This document shows positions 9,239 to 17,800 of a stretch of DNA of 35,992 bases, one piece after another (the first letter of the stretch is position 1; every line of letters starts with the position of its first letter). The notes under the pieces are model-generated. The model saw nothing but the letters and a program-made list of their open reading frames with translations. It did not search any database and was not told the DNA's origin. The translations under genes were made by a program, and so were the position numbers. Source of the stretch: Phormidium sp. OSCR (lineage in GTDB: Bacteria > Cyanobacteriota > Cyanobacteriia > Cyanobacteriales > Geitlerinemataceae); the NCBI GenBank assembly GCA_001314905.1, contig LJZT01000042.1, forward strand, positions 1 to 35,992, read 5' to 3'.

Positions 9239-10036
9239 TCAGTTCACGAGAGAAAATTCCGAAAATTCAGCCAACCCGGCGGATTCTAAAAAATCTTGCC
9301 AACGCTGTTGTAGCTGTGGGTCATCAGGAGTCGCCTGTCTCTGATGTGCCAGGCCCGAGAGGGACTCATACCAAATGCCATTTTGACCGTAAACTAGCGG
9401 GCGATCGCGCTCCGGTTGCTGCTGCAATTGATCGATTAGGCTGGGGGTGGGTTCAACCCGACGCACCCAACCTTGAGCCACCACTTCTCGCGGCGCACCG
9501 GTTCCATCGGGGGGACAGATGACGGCAAACTGCCAGCGGTAATCTTCTTCTAATGCCAACTCCTCAACGGTGTCCGGTAATTGCAGTTCCAGGATGCCCG
9601 ATTCAGGTAACGCCACCTCCTGACGGTAGATGTCATTCCATTGGCGATCGCGCACCACAAACAGCCCCTCAGAGGCCACGGTTTCCGGGACATAAACCCA
9701 AAACGTCGGACGAGGTGACACCGTGAAGGCCCAGTCCCTCGCATCTGGGGTGACTCTAGGAACTAACACTGTTAGAGGAGGGTTCGGCTGTAACGCATCT
9801 TGGGGACATTTCCCTCGCGTTCCTGCTGCATCGACGACATCACCTTCAGGCGCTCCGCGATCAGGTGGGTCAAAACGGGCGACGGTGTCGGACGCGACTG
9901 GATTTAACTGTTTCTGGATCTGATGGGGTTGGGGCGATCGCCCGGAATTGCCCTCGACGACTCTAGGAACTAGATTTCCTAATAGTCCCGCCTCCAACCA
10001 ACCGGTAGCCAGAAAAACCAATAATGCAGGAGTCAT
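9239..10036 (-). CDS. DUF928 domain protein
   Basis: The recognisable part is a DUF928 domain, about residues 85-210 of this form. It has the family landmarks PRPTFWVYVP, a pattern of short beta strands, LPDTVEELALEEDYRWQF, a Cys-Pro, and a closing GWVRRV. DUF928 proteins are cyanobacterial proteins of unknown function, usually next to CHAT and haemagglutinin genes and often with a signal peptide. The start is uncertain. ATG 10036 gives a hydrophobic N-terminus (MTPALLVFLATGW); GTG 10123 adds 29 residues, including another hydrophobic stretch. No strong ribosome-binding site decides it. It is the first gene of the operon that continues through both exoproteins and the CHAT protein, 22 bases before the next ATG. 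Confidence 0.85.
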   Translation of the reverse strand: MTPALLVFLATGWLEAGLLGNLVPRVVEGNSGRSPQPHQIQKQLNPVASDTVARFDPPDRGAPEGDVVDAAGTRGKCPQDALQPNPPLTVLVPRVTPDARDWAFTVSPRPTFWVYVPETVASEGLFVVRDRQWNDIYRQEVALPESGILELQLPDTVEELALEEDYRWQFAVICPPDGTGAPREVVAQGWVRRVEPTPSLIDQLQQQPERDRPLVYGQNGIWYESLSGLAHQRQATPDDPQLQQRWQDFLESAGLAEFSEFSLVN

Positions 10037-10123
10037 GAGCTGGATTTTAAAAAACAACAATACCCCGTTGCAATGGTGATGAAAAACCATCAACCAGGGG
10101 ATTTCAACCGGGATCAAGTCCAC

Positions 10124-10506
10124 CGAAGAGCATTCAAGTTGATTTTGTTGCTCAAGGGATGATGCACTGCGTCGAGCGGGGATGCACCCAGATGTATCTT
10201 ATCGTCAAGCCGTTACCCAAGGCTGGGCTAGATTCCTATGGTAATTCCGTAATTATACTGAATTTGATTCTCAGTGTCAGATCGGATGCCAATCGCTCAG
10301 GGATTGCCCCGATGTCAAGCCCTTTTCCGCCTATTATTAAGATTTGCAACTTAGTCAATCTTCATCAAGGGTCTAGTGCAAGCCAGAGCGGATGGAGCGT
10401 TGGCTTGGGTCCCCAATAAACTCAATCTGAGCCTCTACCATATTTTATTTTAATTGTCAAGTCTTTAGAGACAACAATTCCAGCCTGGCGGCTGGGTTCT
10501 GGGAAA
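10124..10506. other. Intergenic region, no convincing gene
   Basis: This 383-base gap separates the DUF928-led operon from the nuclease-ended operon upstream; both are on the minus strand. Short open frames here have no recognisable protein features. It should hold the promoter of the DUF928 operon, but I cannot point to secure -10/-35 boxes. A short direct repeat of GTAATT occurs around 10240-10254. The right end holds a hairpin (10480-10495). Confidence 0.5.
10452..10495 (-). terminator. Candidate terminator after the DUF1802-nuclease gene
   Basis: On the minus strand a 6-bp stem CCAGCC / GGCTGG with a 4-base loop starts 12 bases after the stop at 10507. It is followed by the T-containing stretch AATTGTTGTCTCT and then an AT-rich tract. 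A second, looser AATTGT/ACAATT inverted repeat lies beyond it. The T-run is weak, so intrinsic termination is plausible rather than certain. Confidence 0.45.
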
Positions 10507-12015
10507 TCACAGACTCAAGTCTCGGATGACCGAAAAGCAATCCTGCCGCCAGTCGCCTTTTTTCTCCCGTCGAATATAGCCAGTTAAGGGGGACGACAGT
10601 TCAATTAACAGCTCATAAATTCCCTGCTCTCCTAACTGATTGAGATATTTATAGTCATCATCAATAAATTTCAGTGAAAACACAAAATTACCAACCGTCA
10701 TCGAGCTTGAGTTAGCTGTATCAATAGCAACCTTGAGCGCCGAAATAATATCGGCTCGCTGTTTAATTCGTGCTTGCAGCTCTTGGATATAGTTTTCTAG
10801 TTGACGATCCGCCTCTTCCCCAAAGGGCGCAGCATTCAGATTTTCCTTTAACTCCTGTAAATCCACAGAACCGGGATAGTTGGCTTGGAGTTTTATCAAG
10901 GTTTCTAGGGTTTCGGGGCGTAACACATTCATTTCATTTCCTCGGGCAACTTGGTCAGCATCTGGGGTCAGTTTTCCGGCTGCAAAAATCACTTTAACAC
11001 AGCGTTCATATAGGCTTCCGGCATACTCCCCATCGGCGACATTTAGGTACTTTTGACCAAGTTTAATCAGTTGGGCGGGGGTGCTGTCGGGAACGCGATC
11101 GCCTTGGCTGGCTTTGCACTCTCCCACCAGGGGATAGGGAGACTCGCAATAGACATCTAAGCCACCTGCACCCCCAGTCTGATCGGGATTGAGGCTGGCT
11201 TTGGGGTTCTGTTCGGAATTGCGAAAGCCGAGTTTCAGGAGGGCGCGACGCACCAGTTTTTCAAATTCATAGCCGTCACTGGAGTTCCCGACTTCGCTGA
11301 TGCGTTCAATCCAGTCTAAGTCAGGATCGCGGCGGGGTAAAAGGGAGGTTTTAGTGGTGTTGTCTAAGCCGCGCCACTGTTGCTGAAATTGCTGAATCGC
11401 CGCCTCAAGACTCGGTTGGGAAATGGCGAGTTGGCGCAGTTGTCGTTGTAGGGAGTCGAGGGGTTGGCGTTTCCGTAAATCCTGATGGTACTCCTCAAAC
11501 TGGCGATCGCCCAAAACGGGATTCTCTTGGCGTAACGTTAGGGTTTCGGGTAAGCCTAAGAACTGACGAGGTTCCCGAGGGGTGGCCCCTTGAGACATCA
11601 CCAGGGGTTCGGGAAGTCGGTACACGCGCAAATAGGCTAAAAACAAGGTCGGACGTTGCGCGAGAATGTGGTTAAACATCTCTGTGGTCCAAATGCTACT
11701 CTCGGATAGGGCCGCTAAATCTGAGTCGGCGTTGAGAATTTCGCAGTCTTCACATACCGCCCAAGCGGGTATGATGAGAGTCTTCTCGTCTAAATCAACT
11801 CTCTCGGTGGCTAATACATCTTGATGATAGAGATACTTCTCGGGACCATCGGAGAAGGTTTGACTGACACAGAGGCCAAACTGCTGTTGTTTAGGGCGCA
11901 CAAATCGAGGGGCGATCGCCACAATACTCACCCCCTGCAAGAGGTTGGCCATCTCCAGAGGGGGGAGACTCAACGCTTGAAAGATAACGGATGTATTGGG
12001 AGATGTATTGGACAT
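10507..12015 (-). CDS. DUF1802 fused to a PD-(D/E)XK (Mrr-like) nuclease
   Basis: The 502-residue protein has two recognisable parts. Residues ~10-145 match DUF1802, a cyanobacterial domain of unknown function: FQALSLPPL, IIPAWAVCEDCEI, SSIWTTEMF and FLAYLRVYRLPEPL. Residues ~248-370 look like a restriction-endonuclease fold: GYEFEKLVRRALLKLGF (Glu250/252), then GLDVY (Asp287) and GECK (Glu299, Lys301). This gives the E...D-x11-ExK pattern with all catalytic residues present. A helical region (~400-435) and a C-terminal region without a known domain follow. Expected role: metal-dependent DNA cleavage, with DUF1802 perhaps for partner or target recognition (inference). It is last of four co-directed genes, 85 bases after the ATPase gene. 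Stand-alone DUF1802 proteins are usually much shorter, so the fusion is notable. Confidence 0.82.
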   Translation of the reverse strand: MSNTSPNTSVIFQALSLPPLEMANLLQGVSIVAIAPRFVRPKQQQFGLCVSQTFSDGPEKYLYHQDVLATERVDLDEKTLIIPAWAVCEDCEILNADSDLAALSESSIWTTEMFNHILAQRPTLFLAYLRVYRLPEPLVMSQGATPREPRQFLGLPETLTLRQENPVLGDRQFEEYHQDLRKRQPLDSLQRQLRQLAISQPSLEAAIQQFQQQWRGLDNTTKTSLLPRRDPDLDWIERISEVGNSSDGYEFEKLVRRALLKLGFRNSEQNPKASLNPDQTGGAGGLDVYCESPYPLVGECKASQGDRVPDSTPAQLIKLGQKYLNVADGEYAGSLYERCVKVIFAAGKLTPDADQVARGNEMNVLRPETLETLIKLQANYPGSVDLQELKENLNAAPFGEEADRQLENYIQELQARIKQRADIISALKVAIDTANSSSMTVGNFVFSLKFIDDDYKYLNQLGEQGIYELLIELSSPLTGYIRREKKGDWRQDCFSVIRDLSL

Positions 12016-12100
12016 CGACAGTAAGACAAAACAGATTCAACGTAGCCTAATTAAAAGGGTCTTCAGGATTGGGGATGTTTTGCCCCTACTACTCGCTCAT

Positions 12101-13969
12101 CTAAGCCTCATCACTGTCTGCATCTTCATCCACCACATCTTCAGGTTTTTGACCTGAAGGACGGCTAACAATCTTCCGAAGCAAGGGATTATCAATCAGG
12201 AGATTTTCCGCTTCGATAAACTCTTGCAGTTGCGCCTCGTCAATCTCGTAATCGTCCAAAGATTCAGAGATTTCTAACAGTGCCAGTAAAGGCTTGATGG
12301 GTTCAGCTTTTAGGGAGACCCATTTTCCTCCCTTTTCTTGCAATAGTTGGTCGCGGAAAGACTGGGCTTTTTGAGCCGAACGGCTAATATCCTTGGAACG
12401 CACTAAACAGCCCCGAGTAATCCCATAACTATCATAATCAACCAACCGTTTTAAGCCGGCTTGTACGCCGCGACCTCCAGACATTTGCAAGACCATAACA
12501 CCAATTTTAACGGACTCATTAGTTTGTTGTCCGATGATTCGGAAATCCAAGCAATACCGGGCTTCGGAAGCCGGGGTGTTAATGCCTTCAACTGCCTCAA
12601 TCTCAAAATCTCCCAGATTTTTTTTTAGTTTTATCAGAAATTGGTAGGCAAATTTCAGAGCTTTGGCAAGTCTGGATTTATCCTCTAGCCGCTCTTCCAT
12701 ATCCAAGTTAGCCAATTCTTTCTCAAAAATAGGCTTGAGCGTAGTAGTAATAGGAGGAGGAGGAGGAGTTTCCTCAACCTTAACCTCAGCTTCAGGAGCA
12801 TCAGGAATGCCCCAATGAGACTTACAATGTTGTAAGACATCCCGAGCGGTAGCCCGTTGTCGGCCAATGGCTTCAAGAGCTTCTTGTTTGAAGGGATAGA
12901 TTGATGTTGGGGGCGTTAATCCCCGCTGCTCATAAAACTGCTTGAGCCAATCTTGCACTAAGTCAACAACATTTTTTGAGTTTAAATAGTTCAGATCAAC
13001 CCGAGTTTCCCCAATGCGATCTACGACCGCTTCCGCTTGAGGTAAGGACTTAATTTGATGTTGCCAAATATCAGGATACAGGGCCGTCAGAATAACACCT
13101 TTGTTGAGAGCGTTATAGAGGTCCATGGCTAGGGTGACAATGACTTGTGCCTTGCTAAAGCCACTGTCTGACATTTCTGTTCCTTCGAGCTGATCAAAGC
13201 AAATCAAAATTGGATTATATTGACTAATCAAATCTAAAATCTGGCAGGAACGCTCAAACTCATCCATTTGATCATCTTCCTCCTGTTCCGGTAATCCCAT
13301 CATGTCACTGTCTCTCGACGAAATTCCTTTTCCCGAAATCCAGCGGATGGCTTGCAGTGCTTTGATACGATCTAACGTCCAGAGAATACTACGGATGAGA
13401 TAGGGATCACTATTATCGATTCCGTTATCAAGTTGACAGTTGCTCACCTCACTAGCTAACTCGTCAATCAAATCAGGCTCGGTTTTTATCCTAGCTTTAA
13501 TCTCCTGCATCCAGTCTTTCGCAGAGCAGCTTTGCTTGAGGGCTTCGTTGAGCAAATCGGCCGCCAGTTCTTGCCATTGCATGACCTCTTGACTGCCGGT
13601 TTGCCGTAAACTTTGGCAGAGGATATTGAGAAATTCTGGCTTAATGTGGTTGAGATTGTTATAATCTCCCATATAGATAAACCAGGCTCCACCACTGCTT
13701 TGCAGATGATGGCGGATTCTGCCGACAATATGACTTTTACCGAGACCTTTTTCAGCGACTAAGCTTACTCCTGCGACGTTGCGTTTGCCTTGAGAAATAT
13801 CGGCGAGGGCGCGAAATACTGTATCAGAGGCTTCGGCATTGATACTGGGAACGTCGATAAATTCACCGTTCCAAACGGCTTGTCGTTTGATGATTAACTC
13901 CCGGTTAAAGGGGTTGTCTTGTTGAATGGCGGCCTGGAGATCATTGAGGGGGGAAACGGAATCTGCCAT
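12101..13969 (-). CDS. P-loop ATPase of a candidate defence/DNA-processing operon
   Basis: A 622-residue protein with an AAA/STAND-like ATPase core. Walker A is AEKGLGKSH (~72-80) and Walker B is ILICFDQLEG (~254-262, Asp259; Gln260 where Glu is more usual). A helical region with RATARDVLQHCK (~372-383) may be a lid or winged-helix part. A Pro-rich linker (~401-407) leads to a C-terminal domain (~410-565) with alternating strands and helices (YCLDFRII, VKIGVMVLQMSGG) that could be a degenerate nuclease-like fold; this is a weak inference. The tail is acidic. Overall it resembles large ATPases of phage-defence loci more than replication or repair ATPases, but I do not recognise the family. It sits 75 bases after the small gene and 85 before the nuclease gene, all on one strand. 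Confidence 0.8.
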   Translation of the reverse strand: MADSVSPLNDLQAAIQQDNPFNRELIIKRQAVWNGEFIDVPSINAEASDTVFRALADISQGKRNVAGVSLVAEKGLGKSHIVGRIRHHLQSSGGAWFIYMGDYNNLNHIKPEFLNILCQSLRQTGSQEVMQWQELAADLLNEALKQSCSAKDWMQEIKARIKTEPDLIDELASEVSNCQLDNGIDNSDPYLIRSILWTLDRIKALQAIRWISGKGISSRDSDMMGLPEQEEDDQMDEFERSCQILDLISQYNPILICFDQLEGTEMSDSGFSKAQVIVTLAMDLYNALNKGVILTALYPDIWQHQIKSLPQAEAVVDRIGETRVDLNYLNSKNVVDLVQDWLKQFYEQRGLTPPTSIYPFKQEALEAIGRQRATARDVLQHCKSHWGIPDAPEAEVKVEETPPPPPITTTLKPIFEKELANLDMEERLEDKSRLAKALKFAYQFLIKLKKNLGDFEIEAVEGINTPASEARYCLDFRIIGQQTNESVKIGVMVLQMSGGRGVQAGLKRLVDYDSYGITRGCLVRSKDISRSAQKAQSFRDQLLQEKGGKWVSLKAEPIKPLLALLEISESLDDYEIDEAQLQEFIEAENLLIDNPLLRKIVSRPSGQKPEDVVDEDADSDEA

Positions 13970-14044
13970 GAGAGATCTAAACGGGTTGAGTCGTACTACT
14001 TAGGGGGAAAAGTCGGGTAGAGTGATGGCAATTGATGGATAAAC

Positions 14045-14689
14045 TTAAAGCCGCTTGGCGTAGCAGCGGAGTCCACTGAGTTCTGTGGTGATGGAATCGG
14101 CCAAGCTTTCGGGATTGGACTGATTAGCGGGTAAACTGCCTCCTTGAAGTTGCAAGATGTCCTCTGCTTGCATTTCCAGCATCCAGTCGTCAAACTGAGA
14201 GCGGCTGACGCGATCGCCCAAACTCCGACGAATCTGATAAATTGGCACTAAATGGTCTAAATGATACTCTTTGTTTAGACGATCATAGACCTCTAACGCT
14301 GCGGTTTTAAAGGCATCATAAGAGAGAATTGCTTTCTCAGTGGTTTTGGGAACAGCGGTGGTAGCGGCTTGACGATGCCATTGCAAGAGTGCATTGGCTA
14401 AGCGACTGCTGACAATACTGCCGGGGAAGCTAAAACTGGCATCATTTAAGCCGTCTTGCAGGATGTTTAAGCCGCGATCGCCCAAACGAACGCGAAATGA
14501 CTGACCCGCTTTCTCCGTTGCAATGGCTTTTTGCTCTACCAAGTCCTCAAAAATAGGGTCGAAGTCTCCCGATTTCTCCGCAGACCGCTTGACTTTTTGG
14601 AGTAATTTTCCCTTGGGAATACTGTCCTCCCCAGAAGCCCAAAGCATTAACAGTAAGCGGGTTTTAGCATCCGGTTTTTGTAGCCCCAT
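14045..14689 (-). CDS. Small protein with probable winged-helix N-terminus, unknown function
   Basis: I do not recognise the 214-residue protein by name. Residues ~8-85 have the helix spacing and final beta-wing of a winged helix: RLLLMLWASG, PKGKLLQKV, FEDLVEQKAIATEKAG, FRVRLGDRGLNIL. Residues ~123-212 (YDAFKTAALEVYDRLNKEY, HLVPIYQIRRSLGDRVSR, FDDWMLEMQAEDILQLQGG, SGLRCYAKRL) form a second helical domain that also resembles a winged helix. It may be a DNA-binding or adaptor subunit linking the helicase to the ATPase; this rests on position only. It lies 193 bases after the helicase gene and 75 before the ATPase gene. The ATG at 14689 is preceded by a weak GAGGAAA. Confidence 0.75.
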   Translation of the reverse strand: MGLQKPDAKTRLLLMLWASGEDSIPKGKLLQKVKRSAEKSGDFDPIFEDLVEQKAIATEKAGQSFRVRLGDRGLNILQDGLNDASFSFPGSIVSSRLANALLQWHRQAATTAVPKTTEKAILSYDAFKTAALEVYDRLNKEYHLDHLVPIYQIRRSLGDRVSRSQFDDWMLEMQAEDILQLQGGSLPANQSNPESLADSITTELSGLRCYAKRL

Positions 14690-14882
14690 TCTTGGTTTTT
14701 CCTCGAATTATTTAATAAACTGTTTAGCAAAATGCTCTCTAATCCACTCTACTATAAAAAAGCTAACTCGGCTAGTATTTAACTCCTCTTTAATATAAGT
14801 TCATGCTCTTAACGATTGACCTCACAAATCGCTTCTCTCGTCAAGCGCCAATTGGGGAAGTTCCTATCCAATTGCCAATCCA
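14690..14882. other. AT-rich gap inside the candidate operon
   Basis: This is the longest gap in the four-gene block. Near the helicase stop it has an inverted repeat CAATTGG / CCAATTG (14849-14855 and 14868-14874, 12-base loop). Minus-strand AT-rich stretches such as TTTTTTATAGT (around 14750-14760) could serve as an internal promoter. The downstream three genes may therefore be separately transcribed; this is uncertain. Confidence 0.4.
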
Positions 14883-17800
14883 CTACAACCCTGGACGAAT
14901 GCAGATGCGTTGACGCTTGTCTAAACCCGACAGCACAACCTCCACTCGCGGATTCCCCCCCCGATACACCAGTCGCCCGACGCAGACCGGCTCCAGACGA
15001 AACAGCAAGCTATTACCATCATCGGTGTAAATTGTCAAGTCCTGGCGACGAATCAGTCCCCCCTTGCGGGTGAGTTTGACGAATACGCTGTCCCCCCCCT
15101 CCCGAGCACGTAACGTCACCTGTAACGATTTGCGGGTTTGGACGGCTTCGACTGACACTCCCCCTAAGACAAACTGCGCCCCGTTACCGTGACGTTGCAA
15201 CAGCACGCGTTCGGGTAATCCTTCAACTTGCACTGTTCCCGGTAGCCGGGTGGGTTCAGCGGGTTGGGGTTGCGGGGGAATGCGCGTTGCATCTAATTGC
15301 CATTGCTGGCCCTTGCGTTGAATTTCGGCGCGAATCGCCTCGGCCCGTTGGGGGCTAGTTCCCTCGGCGAACTGTTGTTGCTTTAACTTGGTGGCTAACC
15401 AGCGTCGTTGGGCGTAACGTCGCCAATGAGGACTGAGATCCGGCGTCTCCAACAACTGTTCATAAAAGCTGAGACAGGGAACCCACTCCCCCACTCGTTC
15501 AAAACTAGCCCCCACTTCCGCTGGGGTGAGATGACGGGGCCAGGTTTCCTGCGCAATTACCCGCTGGAGAAACTCTACATACTGACGACGTTGGGGGCGG
15601 GTGTCGTCGGGGCTGAGGTTGGAGGTGGCCAGTTGACGCACCACTTCCCAGGTGAGGGCTTGACAGTCGGGGCCTTGGCAGCGATCGAGGCTGGCGATCG
15701 CCTCCAACCAACGACGGGCCTGCAAGAGATACTGCACCAAATCATCCCAGCGCTGTTCGAGTTCTAAGGCCCAACGGATACCATCGAGTTGTTTCAGCCA
15801 GTTGGCTTTCCCCGGTTTCCCGGCCTGTTCCCAACGATCGACAATCTGTTTATAGGCTTCGGCTTGTCGCAGATAGGGAATCCCCTCAGGAAATCCCACC
15901 TGTTGGGCTTTGGCTAAATAATAATCCCGATGTTCGGTGTCGCCGCAGGCCTCCCAACAATCCACGGCGCGACGGCGGTTTTCTGGAGTTTGGGCGGCGT
16001 AAAAACAGCAGCCGGCGCTATGTAGCAATTGAGGATATTTGGCTTGGGCCAGTCGTTCCAAGGAATCGCCATACTGTTGCCATTCTCTGGGGGTTAGGGT
16101 TTCTTTGGCGTTAAGGAACTCTTGGATGGTGTCTCGGTAGGCCTGGATGGCCATGCGCCAGGGTTTTTCGGTGTAATGGCGTTGGGCCTGGTGGATGTGG
16201 TTGTCTAGCTGTTGGCTAAACTCTCGCAGTTGGGTGAGTGAGGCCGGTTGACTTGCCATAAATTCCGCGATCGCCCTCTCAATAGCCGAACCCCGATGCT
16301 GTTGATACCAATCCCACAGTTGCGGCCAACATAACCCTTGCCAAAAACAAGTCCGGGCCTCGTCAGGCTGATTTAAGGCTAAAAAGCGTTCTCCGGCGGC
16401 CTGAAAGTCTCGTTCAAATTTCAAGGCCCAGGCCTGAGACATCTCGGCCTTGTCGTACGCATTCAGAGAACGGTAGAAGTCGGCGGCGCGATAGAGAAAT
16501 TCAGGATTTTCTTGACTTAAGCCGTTTTCCCAAAACTGTTCGGCTTGTTCGAGGCGATTGTCGCGGTTAAAGATGGCGAAACTCTCCCCCCTGGGCAAAA
16601 AGCTAATTTGGGCCGCATCTTGGGCTTCGAGTTGGCTGGCGTTGATGGCGCGATCGCATCCCTCTTGATTGGCAAATCGCCATAACGCCTGGTCCCCCGC
16701 CGGAGAGTCTAAAATCACTAAGGCTTCGGTAGGCCGACTGGCCGCCACATAGAGTTTATTGAAGAAATATTCCAGTTCTAAGTTGCGTTGCTGAGCGCGA
16801 TAGAGTTTGTTGAGATTCGTTTGTCCTTGGGCGAGTTCTTCTCCGAAGTTATAGAGAATGACAAAGGGAAACTCCAATCCCTTGGCTTGACTGGCACTGA
16901 GGATATTTTTGGGGACTTTACCTTGCTGAATTTCGGGAAAGAGATCCCGCAGCAGTTCATCCTGTTGCAGATAATTTAATTCTCCCCCTTCTTCACAGGG
17001 AATGAGAATAATCGGGTCATTTTGGCATTGTTCCCGAAATTGAGCGGCTTGCAAGTTCTCGGAGAGGATGAATTTTTGTGGGGGAATCCCGTTTCCCGGT
17101 TTCCAAGGCACTTGTAAGGTCAGTTGATGACTTTTGAAAAACAAATAGCGCCAGAGAAGAATCAGGTTAGTTAGCCGCACGATCGCCCCTAGGGAACGAT
17201 AGTTCGATTTCAGTTCATGGAAGGTCATCTGAAGTTTCAGATGGCGATCGGGATCTAAACTGGCAATCACCTGTTCATAAAAGGCCGCCCGCACACTTTT
17301 CCAGCGAAAGCCGGTGGGATTGAGGGTTTGTAATGGATCTCCGGCGAAGGCGAAGGGTAAACTGGCAACGGGGGGATAGAGTTCGTAATCGGTGAAAATG
17401 GAAAGTTGCACCAATAGCCGTAGTTCTAATTTGGTGAAATCTTGGGCTTCATCAAAGACAAGGGCGCTATATTTTTGGCTGATGTTACCCTGTTTTAGAA
17501 CTGCTCGGATTAAGTCTTGGTCATCCCAATAGTGATTTGATTTTAAGTAGTTTTTATACCAGGGATAGACGCGATCGCAGACAAACTTAAAGCTTTCTTC
17601 TGGAACGGTGCGTTCTCCCCGAGGAATATCTGAATAATCCTCAGCCGCCATATCTTCTAAATTATAGCCCTTAATAAAGGCCCGAATAATATGCCAACAT
17701 TCCGCTGGAGACAGTTGCCCCGGAAAGGAGGATTGATAGGCTCGTTCAAATTGATAAAAGGCGATATGTTTATCGGACTCAAACTTTTCTAAAGTCTCAG

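Noticed and set aside
10240-10260. NtcA-binding site in the gap before the DUF928 operon
   Set aside because: The GTA and TAC halves are separated by 12 bases, not the required 8.
10159-10419. Plus-strand open frame of 86 codons in the gap before the DUF928 operon
   Set aside because: No domain, signal or sensible composition, and no neighbour support; it is more likely chance in intergenic DNA.
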